DNA of 64,000 nucleotides, taken from assembly GCA_004014935.1 (NCBI GenBank), contig CP025325.1, forward strand, positions 2,170,001 through 2,234,000, read 5' to 3'. The notes beneath the pieces are model-generated. The model did no database searches and had not been told where the DNA came from. It saw nothing but the letters and a program-made list of their open reading frames with translations. Shown here piece after piece: positions 1 through 10,217 of the stretch. The position numbers and the translations under genes were made by a program. The stretch is from Saccharomycopsis malanga. Lineage: Eukaryota; Ascomycota; Saccharomycetes; Ascoideales; Saccharomycopsidaceae. Each line of letters starts with the position of its first letter. Within the stretch, counting starts at the first letter, position 1.

Positions 1-5
1 ATAAA

Positions 6-1814
6 ATGTCTTCGATAAAGCAAATCATAAATTGCATTAATAACATTAGACTGCTTCGGGCTCAAAGGATATTGTATACTACGCGAAATTCTGTTAAATT
101 TTTTCGTGCTACCGTGAAAGGCTTTAAATTAGTTCAATTTTTCTGGATTACAAGGCTGAAACCGCATTCGCATCAGAATGTCTGTCATTCAACACCGATG
201 ATCTCTTCCCAGCTCATCGGCCGCATAGAATATATTCGTGTCTACATTACACGATTTTTTTATTTTGATCCTTGTGAGTACATTTATTGTTGCATACAAG
301 TAACAAGTCTGTTCAAGCAAATATCATTTCGGGTGAAAACAGCTTTGTCCAAAATCATAACACGAGCTTTTTACGGTTTTCAAGCCATTGGACAATTGAG
401 GATGAAGATGATCAACCCATACATGCGCCGGTCTGTTACAGGGGCTTTTCTGGCACAGGTTAGAAAGTTTACTACAAGTTCAACAGTTTATAACATATAT
501 CATAGGTCCCTTACGAATAATGGTGATGTAGACGAGTCAATATTCTTTGGTGTCAACTCTATCAATAGATTATCATTCCTTCGTTCTAATGGGGATTTTA
601 TTTCGCAAATTGCCCAATTTCCGGGCACAAAATTGATATTTTTTAATCAATCTCAACCGCTTTGCAGGTATCTGAAATATGAAACACTGGTGAACTTATT
701 GAGGGTTCCTGTGCTGGATGTTTCTGATGCCTGTAAAGAATATTTAGCAAGGTGGAGTAAAGCCAACAGTGCCCGTAGCAAAGACCTTTTAAAGTATCCA
801 ACCATAACCTTTTTGGGGATGGACAGAAAGAATCAAGGAGTGGAATTCAATAATCTGATAAAAGTAGAGAAGGAAAACGATGCGGATGGTTTCACTTACG
901 ATCCGAGCAAAGACCAGTCTCTATTCACTTACAAAGACCATTATGTAGGCGTTCCTTACTTGGCAATTGATATCACAGATTGCGCATTTTTCAAAGACCA
1001 AGAGCTACCTCTGCTTTTTCCAGAAGTATCCGGAGATGGATCTCTGAAGATATTAAATTTACATAGTCCTAGTCCGTTATTGTCGACATTTTTTCAGCAT
1101 TTGAATTGGCTTGATAAAAGCGAAGCACTGGTGTTTTCTCAAGGTAAGATGTTTCTCGATTGGATCAGGAAGAATAAATATTGTTCTGCTTGCGGTCTGC
1201 CTAACTTGACAATCAACGCAGGCTCACAGTTACTTTGCACATCTACTCCAGAGCAAAACTGTATTGTGCGTAACACACCAAGTTCAAACGTATCTCATCC
1301 TCGTACAGACCTTGCAGTTATCTCTTCTGTTGCTAACGATACCAATGATAAGTTACTCTTAGTCAACAATAAAAAAATGCCCGTGGAAAACTTGTATACC
1401 TGTGTGGCTGGTTTCATGGACCCTGGAGAGGCTATAGAAACATGTGTCACTCGTGAGATATGGGAAGAAACTAATGTTATAACACAGCAAGTTCAAATGG
1501 TGTTATCTCAGCCGTGGCCATATCCGGGAACCCTAATGGTCGGATGCTGTGGCATCACAGAGTTCAACAACCATAATGAAATAATACATTTGGGTCACGA
1601 CAACGAGCTTCGTGATGCTCGTTGGTTTGATTTTGATTACATCAGGGAAATCATTATAGAAAACGAGAAGCGTGACGCTGTCATAGCTCAGGCGTTGGCC
1701 CAGGGCAATACTGAGGAGGCTCTCAAGCTACGAAACGAAGAGGCTACCTCTGATATTTTGCTTCCTGTAAAAAACACCGTAGCATTGGAGTTGGTCAAGC
1801 AGATTGTTTTTTAA
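6..1814 (+). CDS. NPY1: NADH pyrophosphatase (Nudix), paralogue A with mitochondrial-type leader
   Basis: Nudix hydrolase of the NPY1/NudC family, which cleaves NAD(P)H to NMN(P)H and AMP. Visible parts: an N-terminal NPY1 domain from about residue 175, a zinc-ribbon CxxC (C393, C396) with later Cys residues, a Nudix box at 469-491, and the NADH-pyrophosphatase signature SQPWPYPG just after it. The box ends EETNV, where the consensus and paralogue B (18593-19885) have EETGV. The frame is open for 602 codons, well over the family's roughly 400-430. In-frame ATGs at 402, 408 and 423 would give about 460-470 residues. The stretch after 423 (MRRSVTGAFLAQVRKF) is rich in Arg/Ser and lacks acidic residues, as mitochondrial presequences do; the longer N-terminus is also basic. 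There is no PTS1 at the C-terminus (QIVF). Two CTG codons (1128-1130, 1197-1199) fall where paralogue B has Ser. Family sure; start uncertain. Confidence 0.9.
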   Translation: MSSIKQIINCINNIRLLRAQRILYTTRNSVKFFRATVKGFKLVQFFWITRLKPHSHQNVCHSTPMISSQLIGRIEYIRVYITRFFYFDPCEYIYCCIQVTSLFKQISFRVKTALSKIITRAFYGFQAIGQLRMKMINPYMRRSVTGAFLAQVRKFTTSSTVYNIYHRSLTNNGDVDESIFFGVNSINRLSFLRSNGDFISQIAQFPGTKLIFFNQSQPLCRYLKYETLVNLLRVPVLDVSDACKEYLARWSKANSARSKDLLKYPTITFLGMDRKNQGVEFNNLIKVEKENDADGFTYDPSKDQSLFTYKDHYVGVPYLAIDITDCAFFKDQELPLLFPEVSGDGSLKILNLHSPSPLLSTFFQHLNWLDKSEALVFSQGKMFLDWIRKNKYCSACGLPNLTINAGSQLLCTSTPEQNCIVRNTPSSNVSHPRTDLAVISSVANDTNDKLLLVNNKKMPVENLYTCVAGFMDPGEAIETCVTREIWEETNVITQQVQMVLSQPWPYPGTLMVGCCGITEFNNHNEIIHLGHDNELRDARWFDFDYIREIIIENEKRDAVIAQALAQGNTEEALKLRNEEATSDILLPVKNTVALELVKQIVF

Positions 1815-2375
1815 AATAGCATTGAATGTTATTTACAATTAGTTAAAACTATTTAGAATACATGTAGTTGGTTGCAGTGAGAATTAAAGGGAAAACCTTT
1901 TTACTTGAAATGAACATCAGAAATCTATAGATTTAATGAGTTCTTTGGTTTTATATTTTATTGGATTTTGAAGAAAACCTAATAATCTTTTCGAAAGGCA
2001 TATATATATATTTAGATATATACGTTCATTGGTAGGTTTGTGGAATGCATAGTAATGCAGCATTATGCTTAAGCATACGTATTCATGCATCAAGCATAGC
2101 ATGTCCGGGTGCCTATATTTTTCACGAAAGTAGAGAATTTTAGCATATAGTGAAAAAAGCTTAGGTGAAAATGAAAAAAATTGACTGTAAATGGTCAAAT
2201 CAAAAGAGATAAGCGCTGACATCTATAATCTCAACGTGGTGCAGTTAATAGTTGGCTGTGTTAAAGTTGAGGCTGCTTGAAAGGTTGTCCAAATATCGAA
2301 AGGTTTAAGCGAGCTATTTACACTCATACGGTAAAGTACGGAAAGATAAATTGATCCTATCATATTGAGTCCAAG
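1815..2375. other. Intergenic, NPY1-A to NAM9
   Basis: Gene-free by my reading. It holds an AT-rich run near 2000-2020 and a perfect 14-bp palindrome, TATGCTTAAGCATA, at 2064-2077, about 300 bp before the NAM9 start. A 101-codon minus-strand ORF (1917-2222) shows no domain and was rejected. Confidence 0.6.
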
Positions 2376-3839
2376 ATGCCTAGAAAAGCAGAGTTATTGA
2401 AGTCACTCACACGAGGACGGATTCGGGCATCCATGAACAAATACAATCTTTTCAATTTGTATAAGAAGTCAAAGCCAGATTTCCGCTCCATGACATTGTA
2501 TCAACAGAAATGGCTTGCTAAGACAGAAACTAGAGCTTATCATGGTGAGCATTTGACTGAGTCTAGATGGCAGACAAACTTTACACCAAACTTGTCTTCT
2601 GTTGCTCAGTTAGATTCTATCGAGAAGTTGGAGCGTGGTGAGCAGATTCCTAAGACCCCTATACAATTGCAAACCTTTGCAGTATTGGAAAAAAGACTCG
2701 ATTTTGCTTTGTTCAGAGCCATGTTTGCTTCATCCATTAGACAAGCAAGACAGTTTATTTTGCACGGTAATGTCAAAGTAAATGGCTTGAAAATAACCTC
2801 TCCAGGATACGAGCTCAAACCAGGTGACATTTTCAGCTGCAACCCTGAAAAGGTGTTGACCGCTTTGGGAAGAGGTAAACCAGACATCAAGAGTAGTGCT
2901 AAAATTACTTCTAAGTTGATCCGTATATGGAACAACTATGTAAAAGAATGTTTAACTGATCCAAAGAAGGGTGATGAGTATGTTAGAAAGTATTTGGAAA
3001 AATTAGACGAAGAACAAAGAGTACAGTTGATCCAAGCCCATAGCCAAAAGTCTGCTGCTACTAAGGAAGAAATCATCAGCAATGCTTTATATATTGGTCT
3101 TCAAGGCCAAAAAAAGCTTGCAACCCAGGCATCTGAGACCACTCCTGAAGCAGATGGCACAATTGATGCTGTTGAGACAACCCTAGAAAACTTATCTTCC
3201 AAAATTTATCAGCCATTATATGGTGACAATGCAAAGCTTAATGGCAAGCTTTTGTCCATTTACAAGACTTTGATCACTGATGTCTACAAAAACCAGCCTG
3301 AATTGGCAGAAAAATCGGAAAAAGAAATCAAAACTCTTGTTGATGAACTTTTGAGCAAGGATAGCGACTCCCAGTCTCTCAAAGTTGTGAAGAGATTGTC
3401 CTCTGAAGCTTTCAGATCTATCAAGGAACAAATCGCTTCTATTGATTCTTTGGGCCAAAACATTCCAGCATCATTGAAAAGCGAAGTCTTGAAGAAACTT
3501 GCATCTACCAGTCACAGTCCTTTGAAACTCAAGGAGCTTCTTAGTAGTGAAGATTTGGAAAAGGCCGAAAAAGAGTTTGGTGCCGTCAGCTTGCCTTTTC
3601 AAAAACGTCTTTTCGGAAGAACTGAGGTCAAAAAGCCTTACTTTACGCCATGGCAGCCAAGACCTTTCTTGGCCCCATTCGCCATCTTGCCACATCATTT
3701 GGAGATCTCCTTCAGCACCTGTCATGCTGTCTACTTGAGAGACCCAGTAGCCAGACCTGGTGAGTCCGAGGTTATTACTCCATTTGATATCAGTGTCCAC
3801 GAAAGAGCTTACATGTACTACGCAAGAAAGGGTAAATAG
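2376..3839 (+). CDS. NAM9: Mitochondrial small-subunit ribosomal protein uS4m
   Basis: Homologue of S. cerevisiae Nam9 (uS4m), a protein of the mitochondrial 37S ribosomal subunit. It is 487 residues, almost the same as the yeast protein (486). An S4 RNA-binding domain runs over residues 106-153 (EKRLDFALFRAMFASSIRQA, then HGNVKVNG). Before it is a basic N-terminus typical of uS4m (PRKAELLKSLTRGRIRASM). The middle is a long charged, helical, yeast-specific insertion. The C-terminal block (residues about 400-487) is rich in aromatic residues and Pro, as in fungal orthologues. I found no in-frame CTG in 487 codons, which supports CUG avoidance in this genome. Single exon; the ATG at 2376 is the natural start. 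Confidence 0.95.
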   Translation: MPRKAELLKSLTRGRIRASMNKYNLFNLYKKSKPDFRSMTLYQQKWLAKTETRAYHGEHLTESRWQTNFTPNLSSVAQLDSIEKLERGEQIPKTPIQLQTFAVLEKRLDFALFRAMFASSIRQARQFILHGNVKVNGLKITSPGYELKPGDIFSCNPEKVLTALGRGKPDIKSSAKITSKLIRIWNNYVKECLTDPKKGDEYVRKYLEKLDEEQRVQLIQAHSQKSAATKEEIISNALYIGLQGQKKLATQASETTPEADGTIDAVETTLENLSSKIYQPLYGDNAKLNGKLLSIYKTLITDVYKNQPELAEKSEKEIKTLVDELLSKDSDSQSLKVVKRLSSEAFRSIKEQIASIDSLGQNIPASLKSEVLKKLASTSHSPLKLKELLSSEDLEKAEKEFGAVSLPFQKRLFGRTEVKKPYFTPWQPRPFLAPFAILPHHLEISFSTCHAVYLRDPVARPGESEVITPFDISVHERAYMYYARKGK

Positions 3840-4848
3840 ATCAATACTACTTGTTTTCGCTCATTGCAATAAATGCCGACCAGACCTTGTATATACATAT
3901 AAATTTTTTCTCTTTTTTTTTTGCTTGTAGACTGCGGTGATATTTATTGGATACATGTTTTGATATCACTATACTCAACTCTTTCCGTTATCAAGTATTG
4001 TATACATATTACACACCCCAATAATGAGCAAGTTAATTCCGTAGCTTTACATTTATCAACTAGGCTTTGACGTTATCTTTGGTTACGACCGAAGTGTAAA
4101 AAAGAAATTACAAATTATACTTAATTTGACCCAGATGTTGAAGAAATGCATACGAAATTGAATAACGTCTTTTATGGGATCCGGTAGGCATCAAATCAAA
4201 ATAAGTTAAGAACATGTCTACAAAGTTGGTCAATCAACTGCATGAAGTATATAAACATAACTTGTGTCATATGACAAAATTCAAGTACTTTACTACCTCG
4301 ATTTAAGAGACATAAGATCATTAGCAGCGATCTGAAGAAAGAATAGTACTGGACAAAGATGCCACCTCAAAAAAAGTCTTGACAGATAAACTAAGATGTT
4401 TTTAAAAATTTCAACTTTGCCTAATCTTCAACAGTTATTTCTTTGTAGTTGTCTATAAGGCCTTTATTTAATGTTACTTTATTAGCGTTCACCTTACAAA
4501 GTTTTTACCGAGTATATTGGTTGAAAAGAACTGATTCAACTATATACTACGTACGTTGCTTATACTACTTTTACTACCAGCTTTAACCTTTATACACTAG
4601 TCTTGATCTTCTGATATTCAAATATTCATACTATTGCTCAGCCATGACAAGTAATAAAAAGTTGACAACTGTCGATGATTACCATATTGTAGTATCATAA
4701 TCTCCGGGGTCACATGCCCTAGGAAAAGTTGTCTGGCACTTTCTGAGAGTCCGTCCCCTTTTTAGACTACGTCAACAACAGTGATTGTCAGCTTAAACCA
4801 CAGATCAGGTAGCAATTGGGACCATTACAACCAATAACAATATACCAA
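3840..4848. other. Intergenic, NAM9 to SRV2
   Basis: About 1 kb without a gene. It has a T-rich tract just after NAM9 (about 3906-3923), suited to 3'-end formation. A CCCCT stress-element core (Msn2/4-type, complement AGGGG) lies at 4755-4759, about 90 bp before the SRV2 start. No coding signal seen. Confidence 0.6.
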
Positions 4849-6539
4849 ATGGCTGAAAAAACTTCTAGTTACAGTGTCCAAGGGTACAATTTTGTTACTC
4901 TTTTAAAACGGTATGTGTTACGTCGTTCCGTTGGAGCATGAAGCGGTATTCTATATTTTCAAAGACTGGTTACTAACTATTTTGAAGATTAGAGGCTGCG
5001 ACTTCTCGTTTAGAGGATATTACCATCTTTCAAGGTCAGGCGGGAACCATCAATGCTGCTCCAGGAGCTCCAGTGGCTGCAGGTATTGCTTCAGAAGCAG
5101 AATCATCTAAAAGTATTGCACCACCAGCGCCACCGGCCGCTGTGGCAGTTCCAGAATCTATCGAAGAAGAGTCTCCAATAGTTAGTGAGTTCCAAAGTTA
5201 TATTGACAGCAATGTAGTTCCGTTTGTGAAAAACTCTGAAAAAATCGATGCCGATCTTGGCAAGTTGGTTGGTTATCTATTTAAAGGATTCCAGAAAGAA
5301 AAAGACTTTTTGTACATTGTGGCTAACACCAAACCATTACCTGATGACAAAATTGTACCTTTATTGGGCCCAATCCAAGAAGAAATCCAAAAAATTATGG
5401 AAACAAAGGACAAATATCGTGGAAAATTCCCAAACCATGTAAACACTATCAATGAGTTTGCATCTCTTTTGGGATGGATTGCAATTCCAACAAAAGGTGG
5501 TAACAACAAACCTATTTTAGCTTTTATTTCCGACATCTTTGATTCCACAAAATTCTGGTCTAACAGAATCTTAAAAGAGTTCAAAGATACCGATAAAATG
5601 CACGTTAGTTGGGTTAAACAGTTGGATGTCATCTTTCAAGGTTTGAAAGAATATATTATCTCAAACCATCCATCTGGCTTGGCTTGGAACCCGCAAGGTT
5701 CAGATTCTCCTACTGTGCCAAAAGCTGCTGCTACTGCCTCTGCTCCTTCAGGTTCCTCTGGAGGAGCACCACCACCACCGCCACCGCCACCACCACCACC
5801 ACCAGCATCTGTTTTCAGTGTAGATTCCGAACCAAAGCAAGAAACTGGACTTAATGCCGTATTTTCTGAATTAAATAAAGGTACCGATATTACCAAAGGG
5901 TTGAAAAAGGTTGACAAGTCGCAAATGACCCACAAGAACCCAGAGCTCAGAAGAACATCTTCTAACTCATCCACTAGCTCCAAAAAGGCTATTCCAAGAC
6001 CCCCAAAGAAACCGTCTGCATTGTCATCGTCCAAGGTGAAGAAAACAGCTGCTCCTCCAAAGAAGGAATTACTTGACAGCAAGTGGATGATCAGCAACTT
6101 TGAAGACAATCATGAGATCACTATTGAAGGTCAAATGGACCAATCTGTTTTTATCGGCAACTGCACAAACTGTACCATTAAAGTCACAGGAAAAGTCAAT
6201 GCCATCACAGTTTCCGAGTGTAGCAAGGTAGGCCTTTTAGTTGAATCATTAATTTCTGGTGTAGATATTATAAAGACCATCAAGTTTCAATTGCAACCAT
6301 TGGGCTTTGTTCCTATGATCAGCATAGACCAAAGTCATGAAGGTGAAATCTATTTGGGCACTGAATCTTTGGAAGCTCAGGTTTTCACTAGCCAGTCTAC
6401 TAGTTTGAATATTTATGCTGCTGATCCTAACGACAAGGACGCCGACTACAAAGAAAATGCACTTCCTGAACAATTCGAACATACCTATGATAAGAAGACA
6501 GGCAAGTTTGTCACCTCTGTGGTGGAAGCTGCCGGCTAA
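4849..6539 (+). CDS. SRV2: Cyclase-associated protein (CAP), spliced
   Basis: Adenylyl-cyclase-associated protein, which recycles cofilin-bound G-actin and in yeast also links Ras to adenylyl cyclase. Exon 1 is 4849-4910, the intron 4911-4987 (donor GTATGT, branch TACTAAC at 4971-4977, acceptor AAG), exon 2 4988-6539; 537 residues. The splice restores the cyclase-binding heptad segment LLKRLEAATSRLEDIT, which is split after the Arg codon and matches CAP proteins. Order: N-terminal helix, helical folded domain (about 85-250), a 12-Pro profilin/SH3-binding run (about 282-293), a WH2/basic linker, and the C-terminal CARP beta-helix domain (about 385-537). The in-frame ORF alone begins at a GTG, so the unspliced version would lose the start. 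Acceptor choice is fixed by reading frame. No in-frame CTG seen in exon 2. Confidence 0.95.
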
Positions 6540-6896
6540 ACTAAGTAGTGTTAACTGTCAATAATATATAAACGTCAAAAACGTGAAGTGTTTCTGAACA
6601 AATTTTGTATTTTAATTATTTGAAACAGCCTAAAATGTGTTTCTAAAATAGGTAAATAATAATAATTATAATGATAATATCTAACCCGTATATAGTTTTA
6701 GATAACGAGCGTTTTTCACTAAACAGGATGTACGCATACCTCTTGCATGAAAATCAAAAATCAGTAGTGAAAAATTTCCTAGTATCAAGACTTTGGCATG
6801 TATGTTAAATGGCAACAATATGCCTCTAGGAATCAAACTCTTATATATTACTAAGCGTATTGAGCAAGTTTTCTAAGAAAACCTTTTTGAGTGGAA
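6540..6896. other. Intergenic, SRV2 to Asn-synthetase-domain gene
   Basis: A 357-bp AT-rich spacer between co-oriented genes. I see nothing specific in it. Confidence 0.6.
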
Positions 6897-9011
6897 ATGT
6901 GTGGAATATTATTCCACTTGAGTCAACATGAAGAGAAAGAATCAAATTTTCAAAACGATTCTCAATTAGATCATCAATTGGTTGAATTCAAGGACGAAGA
7001 AGAAATATCTCATATTATAAACCTTGACTTGTTCAATGACTGTGAAACAAATGCTGACTCATTCGAAGACTTTTTTTCAAGCCTGAGGCTTGCACAGTTG
7101 TCTAAAATACTAAGTCAAGAAAATGAGAGTAATGTGATGTTTGCTCAACTTATACCGAAAATCTTGGCAAGAGGTCCAAATTATGCTTCTTTAGAAGCAT
7201 TTAAAAGTTTTGGAAAGTTTGTTTCATCACTAAAATTCTTTTCATCAGTATTATCATTGAGATCACCGTTCACTAAGCAGCCCATAACGGATTCCCGATT
7301 TGTTCTTCAATTCAACGGTGAGCTATATAATTCCGACGTTGAACACGGAGACGAAGGAAATGACACATCTTATTTTATGACTAAGTTACACGAGAATGTG
7401 CAAAACGTTTCAGAACAAGACTTTGAATCATTTGAAAAAGCTATAATTAAGACTACTTCCCTGTTGGATGGTGAATTTGCATTCAACATATATGATAAAC
7501 TTCACCAAAAGGTATATTTTGGCAAGGACGCCTGTGGAAAAAGATCATTACTCTATTACATTGATTCTAAATCGAGACAATTTGCGTTAAGTTCCGTCTC
7601 TCCTTACAATAACCAGGAGACGGATGCACCATGGATAGATTGCCGGGGAAATACTCTTTATGTTTTGAATATCGAATCTTTCACAATAAGCCAACATGAT
7701 TGTAACAAATTTGACCTTTTGTTCAAAGTAAATAGAAATTTTGCTGAGAATTATTCTCATGTTCACAACCCCGAAGATTCACCTTTAGCTGATGTAGTCG
7801 AAAAATTTGAGCAGTTATTAACCAATGCCATTGAAGAAAGGATCAATGCAATTCACCCTTTAAGAAAACAAGAAGCATTACAGGATAAAGATGTCTATGT
7901 GCCATGCTCTGATCTAACTACTATCAATAAAGATGGGTTTGTAAACAGTAGAGGAACGTTGACAAATTCCAAATTTGGAATTTTGTTTTCAGGTGGAATA
8001 GATTGTACTTTAATTACAGCCCTTGCCGCCGATGTGCTCCTTAAATCACTGTCAACAGCGTCAGTGGATTTGCTAAATGTGTCTTTTGAAAATAGAAGAA
8101 ACCAAACCAAATATTCTGCCACTCCCGATAGAAAGCTAGGACTCAAATCATGGTACGGGCTTTCACAAAAATATCCACAAGTTCATTTCAATTTTATCGA
8201 AGTCAATGTTCCATACGAAGAATATGTCAAGGGCAAGGCTCGAGTCCGTAAATTAATGTATCCTCATCAAACAGAGATGGATTTATCAATTGCTATTGCG
8301 TTCTTCTTTGCTTCAAGGGGATGGGGCCTGCGTGTAGTATTGCCTGAGAAAAGACCCACAGAGTTGAATGCAGAATTTTTCGAATCTTTAGAGAGAATAG
8401 ACAATATTTATTCAAACAGCAAAGTATTACTCAGTGGATTGGGCGCTGATGAATTATTTGGTGGATACTCTAGACATGATAGAGTGTTCAATTCTTTTTT
8501 ATTTAAAGACAAGCTGACGAAAAATAATTCTTCTGAAGCACCACCAAAAACAACAGAATTGCTGGTGTTGATGGAAAGGTTCCCAAGGTTCAACGTAGGT
8601 CATCAACAAGAACTTCTGAAAAAACATACAGCGTATCTACTCGAAGGATATGATCTTTTCAGAGCTGAGTTAGAACATGACATATCGGTAATATGGCAGC
8701 GGAATTTGAGTCGTGATGATAGAGTCATTTCATCATGGGGTAAAGAGCTTAGGTATCCTTTTTTGTCCTACGATGTTATCCAATACGCATGCACAGGCGT
8801 TCCTTTAAATTACAAGATCTGGATAGACTGGTTCAATGTCGGTAATAAGAAAATGCCGACATTGACCAAAAAGTTTTTGTTAAGAAGACTTGCCGATAGA
8901 TTAGGGCTTCAGTTTGTCAGCGAAGAGCCAAAGAGAGCCATTCAGTTTGGCGCTAAAAGCGCGAAAATGGAGCCAGGTCAAGGAAGGGTTAAAGGAACAG
9001 ACGTTTTGTAA
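6897..9011 (+). CDS. Asparagine-synthetase domain-containing protein (ASNSD1 / YML096W type)
   Basis: Orthologue of S. cerevisiae YML096W and animal ASNSD1. These proteins join a class-II glutamine amidotransferase domain to an asparagine-synthetase-like ATP-pyrophosphatase domain; their reaction is not established. I start it at ATG 6897, not at the GTG two codons upstream, because this leaves MCGILFHLS with Cys2 as the N-terminal nucleophile required by class-II amidotransferases. NGELYN (residues about 140-145) is the glutamine-site motif, followed by GEFAF. The synthetase half shows the PP-loop SGGID (365-369), TLITALAADVL after it, and SGLGADELFGGYSRH. Length is 704 residues, with long lineage-specific insertions in the N-terminal half. 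The basic C-terminus (KRAIQFGAKSAKME) is conserved in the family. Confidence 0.92.
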   Translation: MCGILFHLSQHEEKESNFQNDSQLDHQLVEFKDEEEISHIINLDLFNDCETNADSFEDFFSSLRLAQLSKILSQENESNVMFAQLIPKILARGPNYASLEAFKSFGKFVSSLKFFSSVLSLRSPFTKQPITDSRFVLQFNGELYNSDVEHGDEGNDTSYFMTKLHENVQNVSEQDFESFEKAIIKTTSLLDGEFAFNIYDKLHQKVYFGKDACGKRSLLYYIDSKSRQFALSSVSPYNNQETDAPWIDCRGNTLYVLNIESFTISQHDCNKFDLLFKVNRNFAENYSHVHNPEDSPLADVVEKFEQLLTNAIEERINAIHPLRKQEALQDKDVYVPCSDLTTINKDGFVNSRGTLTNSKFGILFSGGIDCTLITALAADVLLKSLSTASVDLLNVSFENRRNQTKYSATPDRKLGLKSWYGLSQKYPQVHFNFIEVNVPYEEYVKGKARVRKLMYPHQTEMDLSIAIAFFFASRGWGLRVVLPEKRPTELNAEFFESLERIDNIYSNSKVLLSGLGADELFGGYSRHDRVFNSFLFKDKLTKNNSSEAPPKTTELLVLMERFPRFNVGHQQELLKKHTAYLLEGYDLFRAELEHDISVIWQRNLSRDDRVISSWGKELRYPFLSYDVIQYACTGVPLNYKIWIDWFNVGNKKMPTLTKKFLLRRLADRLGLQFVSEEPKRAIQFGAKSAKMEPGQGRVKGTDVL

Positions 9012-9467
9012 TTATCAATACATCGATTGCATTACCTTACTTAATATAAAAACATATTTTTTACTAGATAATATATAATAATCTTATTATGCTTGAATTT
9101 TGTGAATTTTTTTCGGCACTATTACCACTATCCTTTTATTAATTTGGACTTGTTAGAAATAGAAAACACTGCTAGAAATCTCTAGATCGCTTAGTTTAAG
9201 AACAGCCACATTCAGGAATTAGCTGTATGATTCACCTTCACTTTTACTAAAAAAAAAACATTCTGTATCTGTTGTTTGGTTTTGGACACTAATTTTGTTT
9301 TGGAAATTGCAATACAAAGTGTGTCACAAGTGAAGTGCAACAGATTTCAATAATTACTTTTTAAAAAAGACATTTAATTTTCTCTAGAAAAATAATTAAC
9401 TAAGTTAAAATAGAAATTTGAGCTGTCAATACTCAATTTGGAAAAACACAATATGAGATTAAGTTGA
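9012..9467. other. Convergent intergenic region
   Basis: 456 bp between two converging 3' ends. AT-rich, with A- and T-runs suited to polyadenylation on both strands (for example near 9050-9110 and 9248-9258). No gene seen. Confidence 0.6.
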
Positions 9468-10217
9468 TTACCATTCATACATTGTAGAGTCAAACTCCAA
9501 AAAGCTTTCCAAAATCTGATCGCAATTTTTTGTAAAGTATGACAACTCGTCTTGACTTAACAGACCAATAATGTTCTTGTTACATGGGATCCATATACAG
9601 TGTGCTCCGGAATTGATTGCACTTTTAATGCCACTTATGCTATCCTCGAGAACCAAACACTCTTTCATGTTGACCTGTAGGTTTAATTTAGTGTTTATCT
9701 CCTCGAGAGCCAAATGCCAAATATCTGGATGTGGCTTGCCTCTTTCCTTAGGCAAACGAGGGTGGTCGCCGCCGGTGAGGATGATGTCAAACAACTCAAA
9801 ACCGTTTTCTCCAAGATGCGATGTCTTTGCAGTGTATTTAAGTCTAGTGGTTGATGTGGCGATCGCAATAGGAATCTCGAATTCTTTTTTCATTTTAATG
9901 AGAAAATCCTGGATCCCAGGAAGAAAAGCACATTGATTGAATAACTGTAACTGTGTGGGATGATTTGTTAATTCATAAAATTGATCACCGGTAATTTGGC
10001 CTTCAAGCCCACACTCATGAACAATAATCTCACATATCTTCTTTCCAGGGCGTCCCTGTATTTTCAGCTGCACACTTTGTGTAAGGGGACCTTTGTTGAA
10101 TTGTTTGAGAATAGAGTTTAGTTGTCTAATGTAGATTTCTTCTGAATCAATAAGGGTACCATCCATATCAAACAAAATGGCTCTTATTTTTGTCGGTTTC
10201 ATTGAATCCGCTACCAT
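9468..10217 (-). CDS. HAD-family phosphatase (YKL033W-A / pseudouridine-5'-phosphatase type)
   Basis: Haloacid-dehalogenase hydrolase, 249 residues, similar to S. cerevisiae YKL033W-A and animal HDHD1 (pseudouridine-5'-phosphatase). Motif I is AILFDMDGTLID (nucleophile D17, acid/base D19). Motif II is ATSTT, motif III falls in GKPHPD, and motif IV is LVLEDSISGIKSAINSGA. The cap lies between motif I and motif II, as in C1-cap beta-phosphoglucomutase-like enzymes. Probably cytosolic, as no targeting signal is visible. The substrate cannot be read from sequence, so the pseudouridine assignment is by family only. It is divergent from the small basic protein at 10583 and shares its 365-bp promoter region. 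Confidence 0.88.
   Translation of the reverse strand: MVADSMKPTKIRAILFDMDGTLIDSEEIYIRQLNSILKQFNKGPLTQSVQLKIQGRPGKKICEIIVHECGLEGQITGDQFYELTNHPTQLQLFNQCAFLPGIQDFLIKMKKEFEIPIAIATSTTRLKYTAKTSHLGENGFELFDIILTGGDHPRLPKERGKPHPDIWHLALEEINTKLNLQVNMKECLVLEDSISGIKSAINSGAHCIWIPCNKNIIGLLSQDELSYFTKNCDQILESFLEFDSTMYEW

Noticed and set aside
1917-2222. 101-codon minus-strand ORF between NPY1-A and NAM9
   Set aside because: Hydrophobic, AT-driven composition, no domain and sits in the NAM9 promoter. It could be real but I cannot support it.
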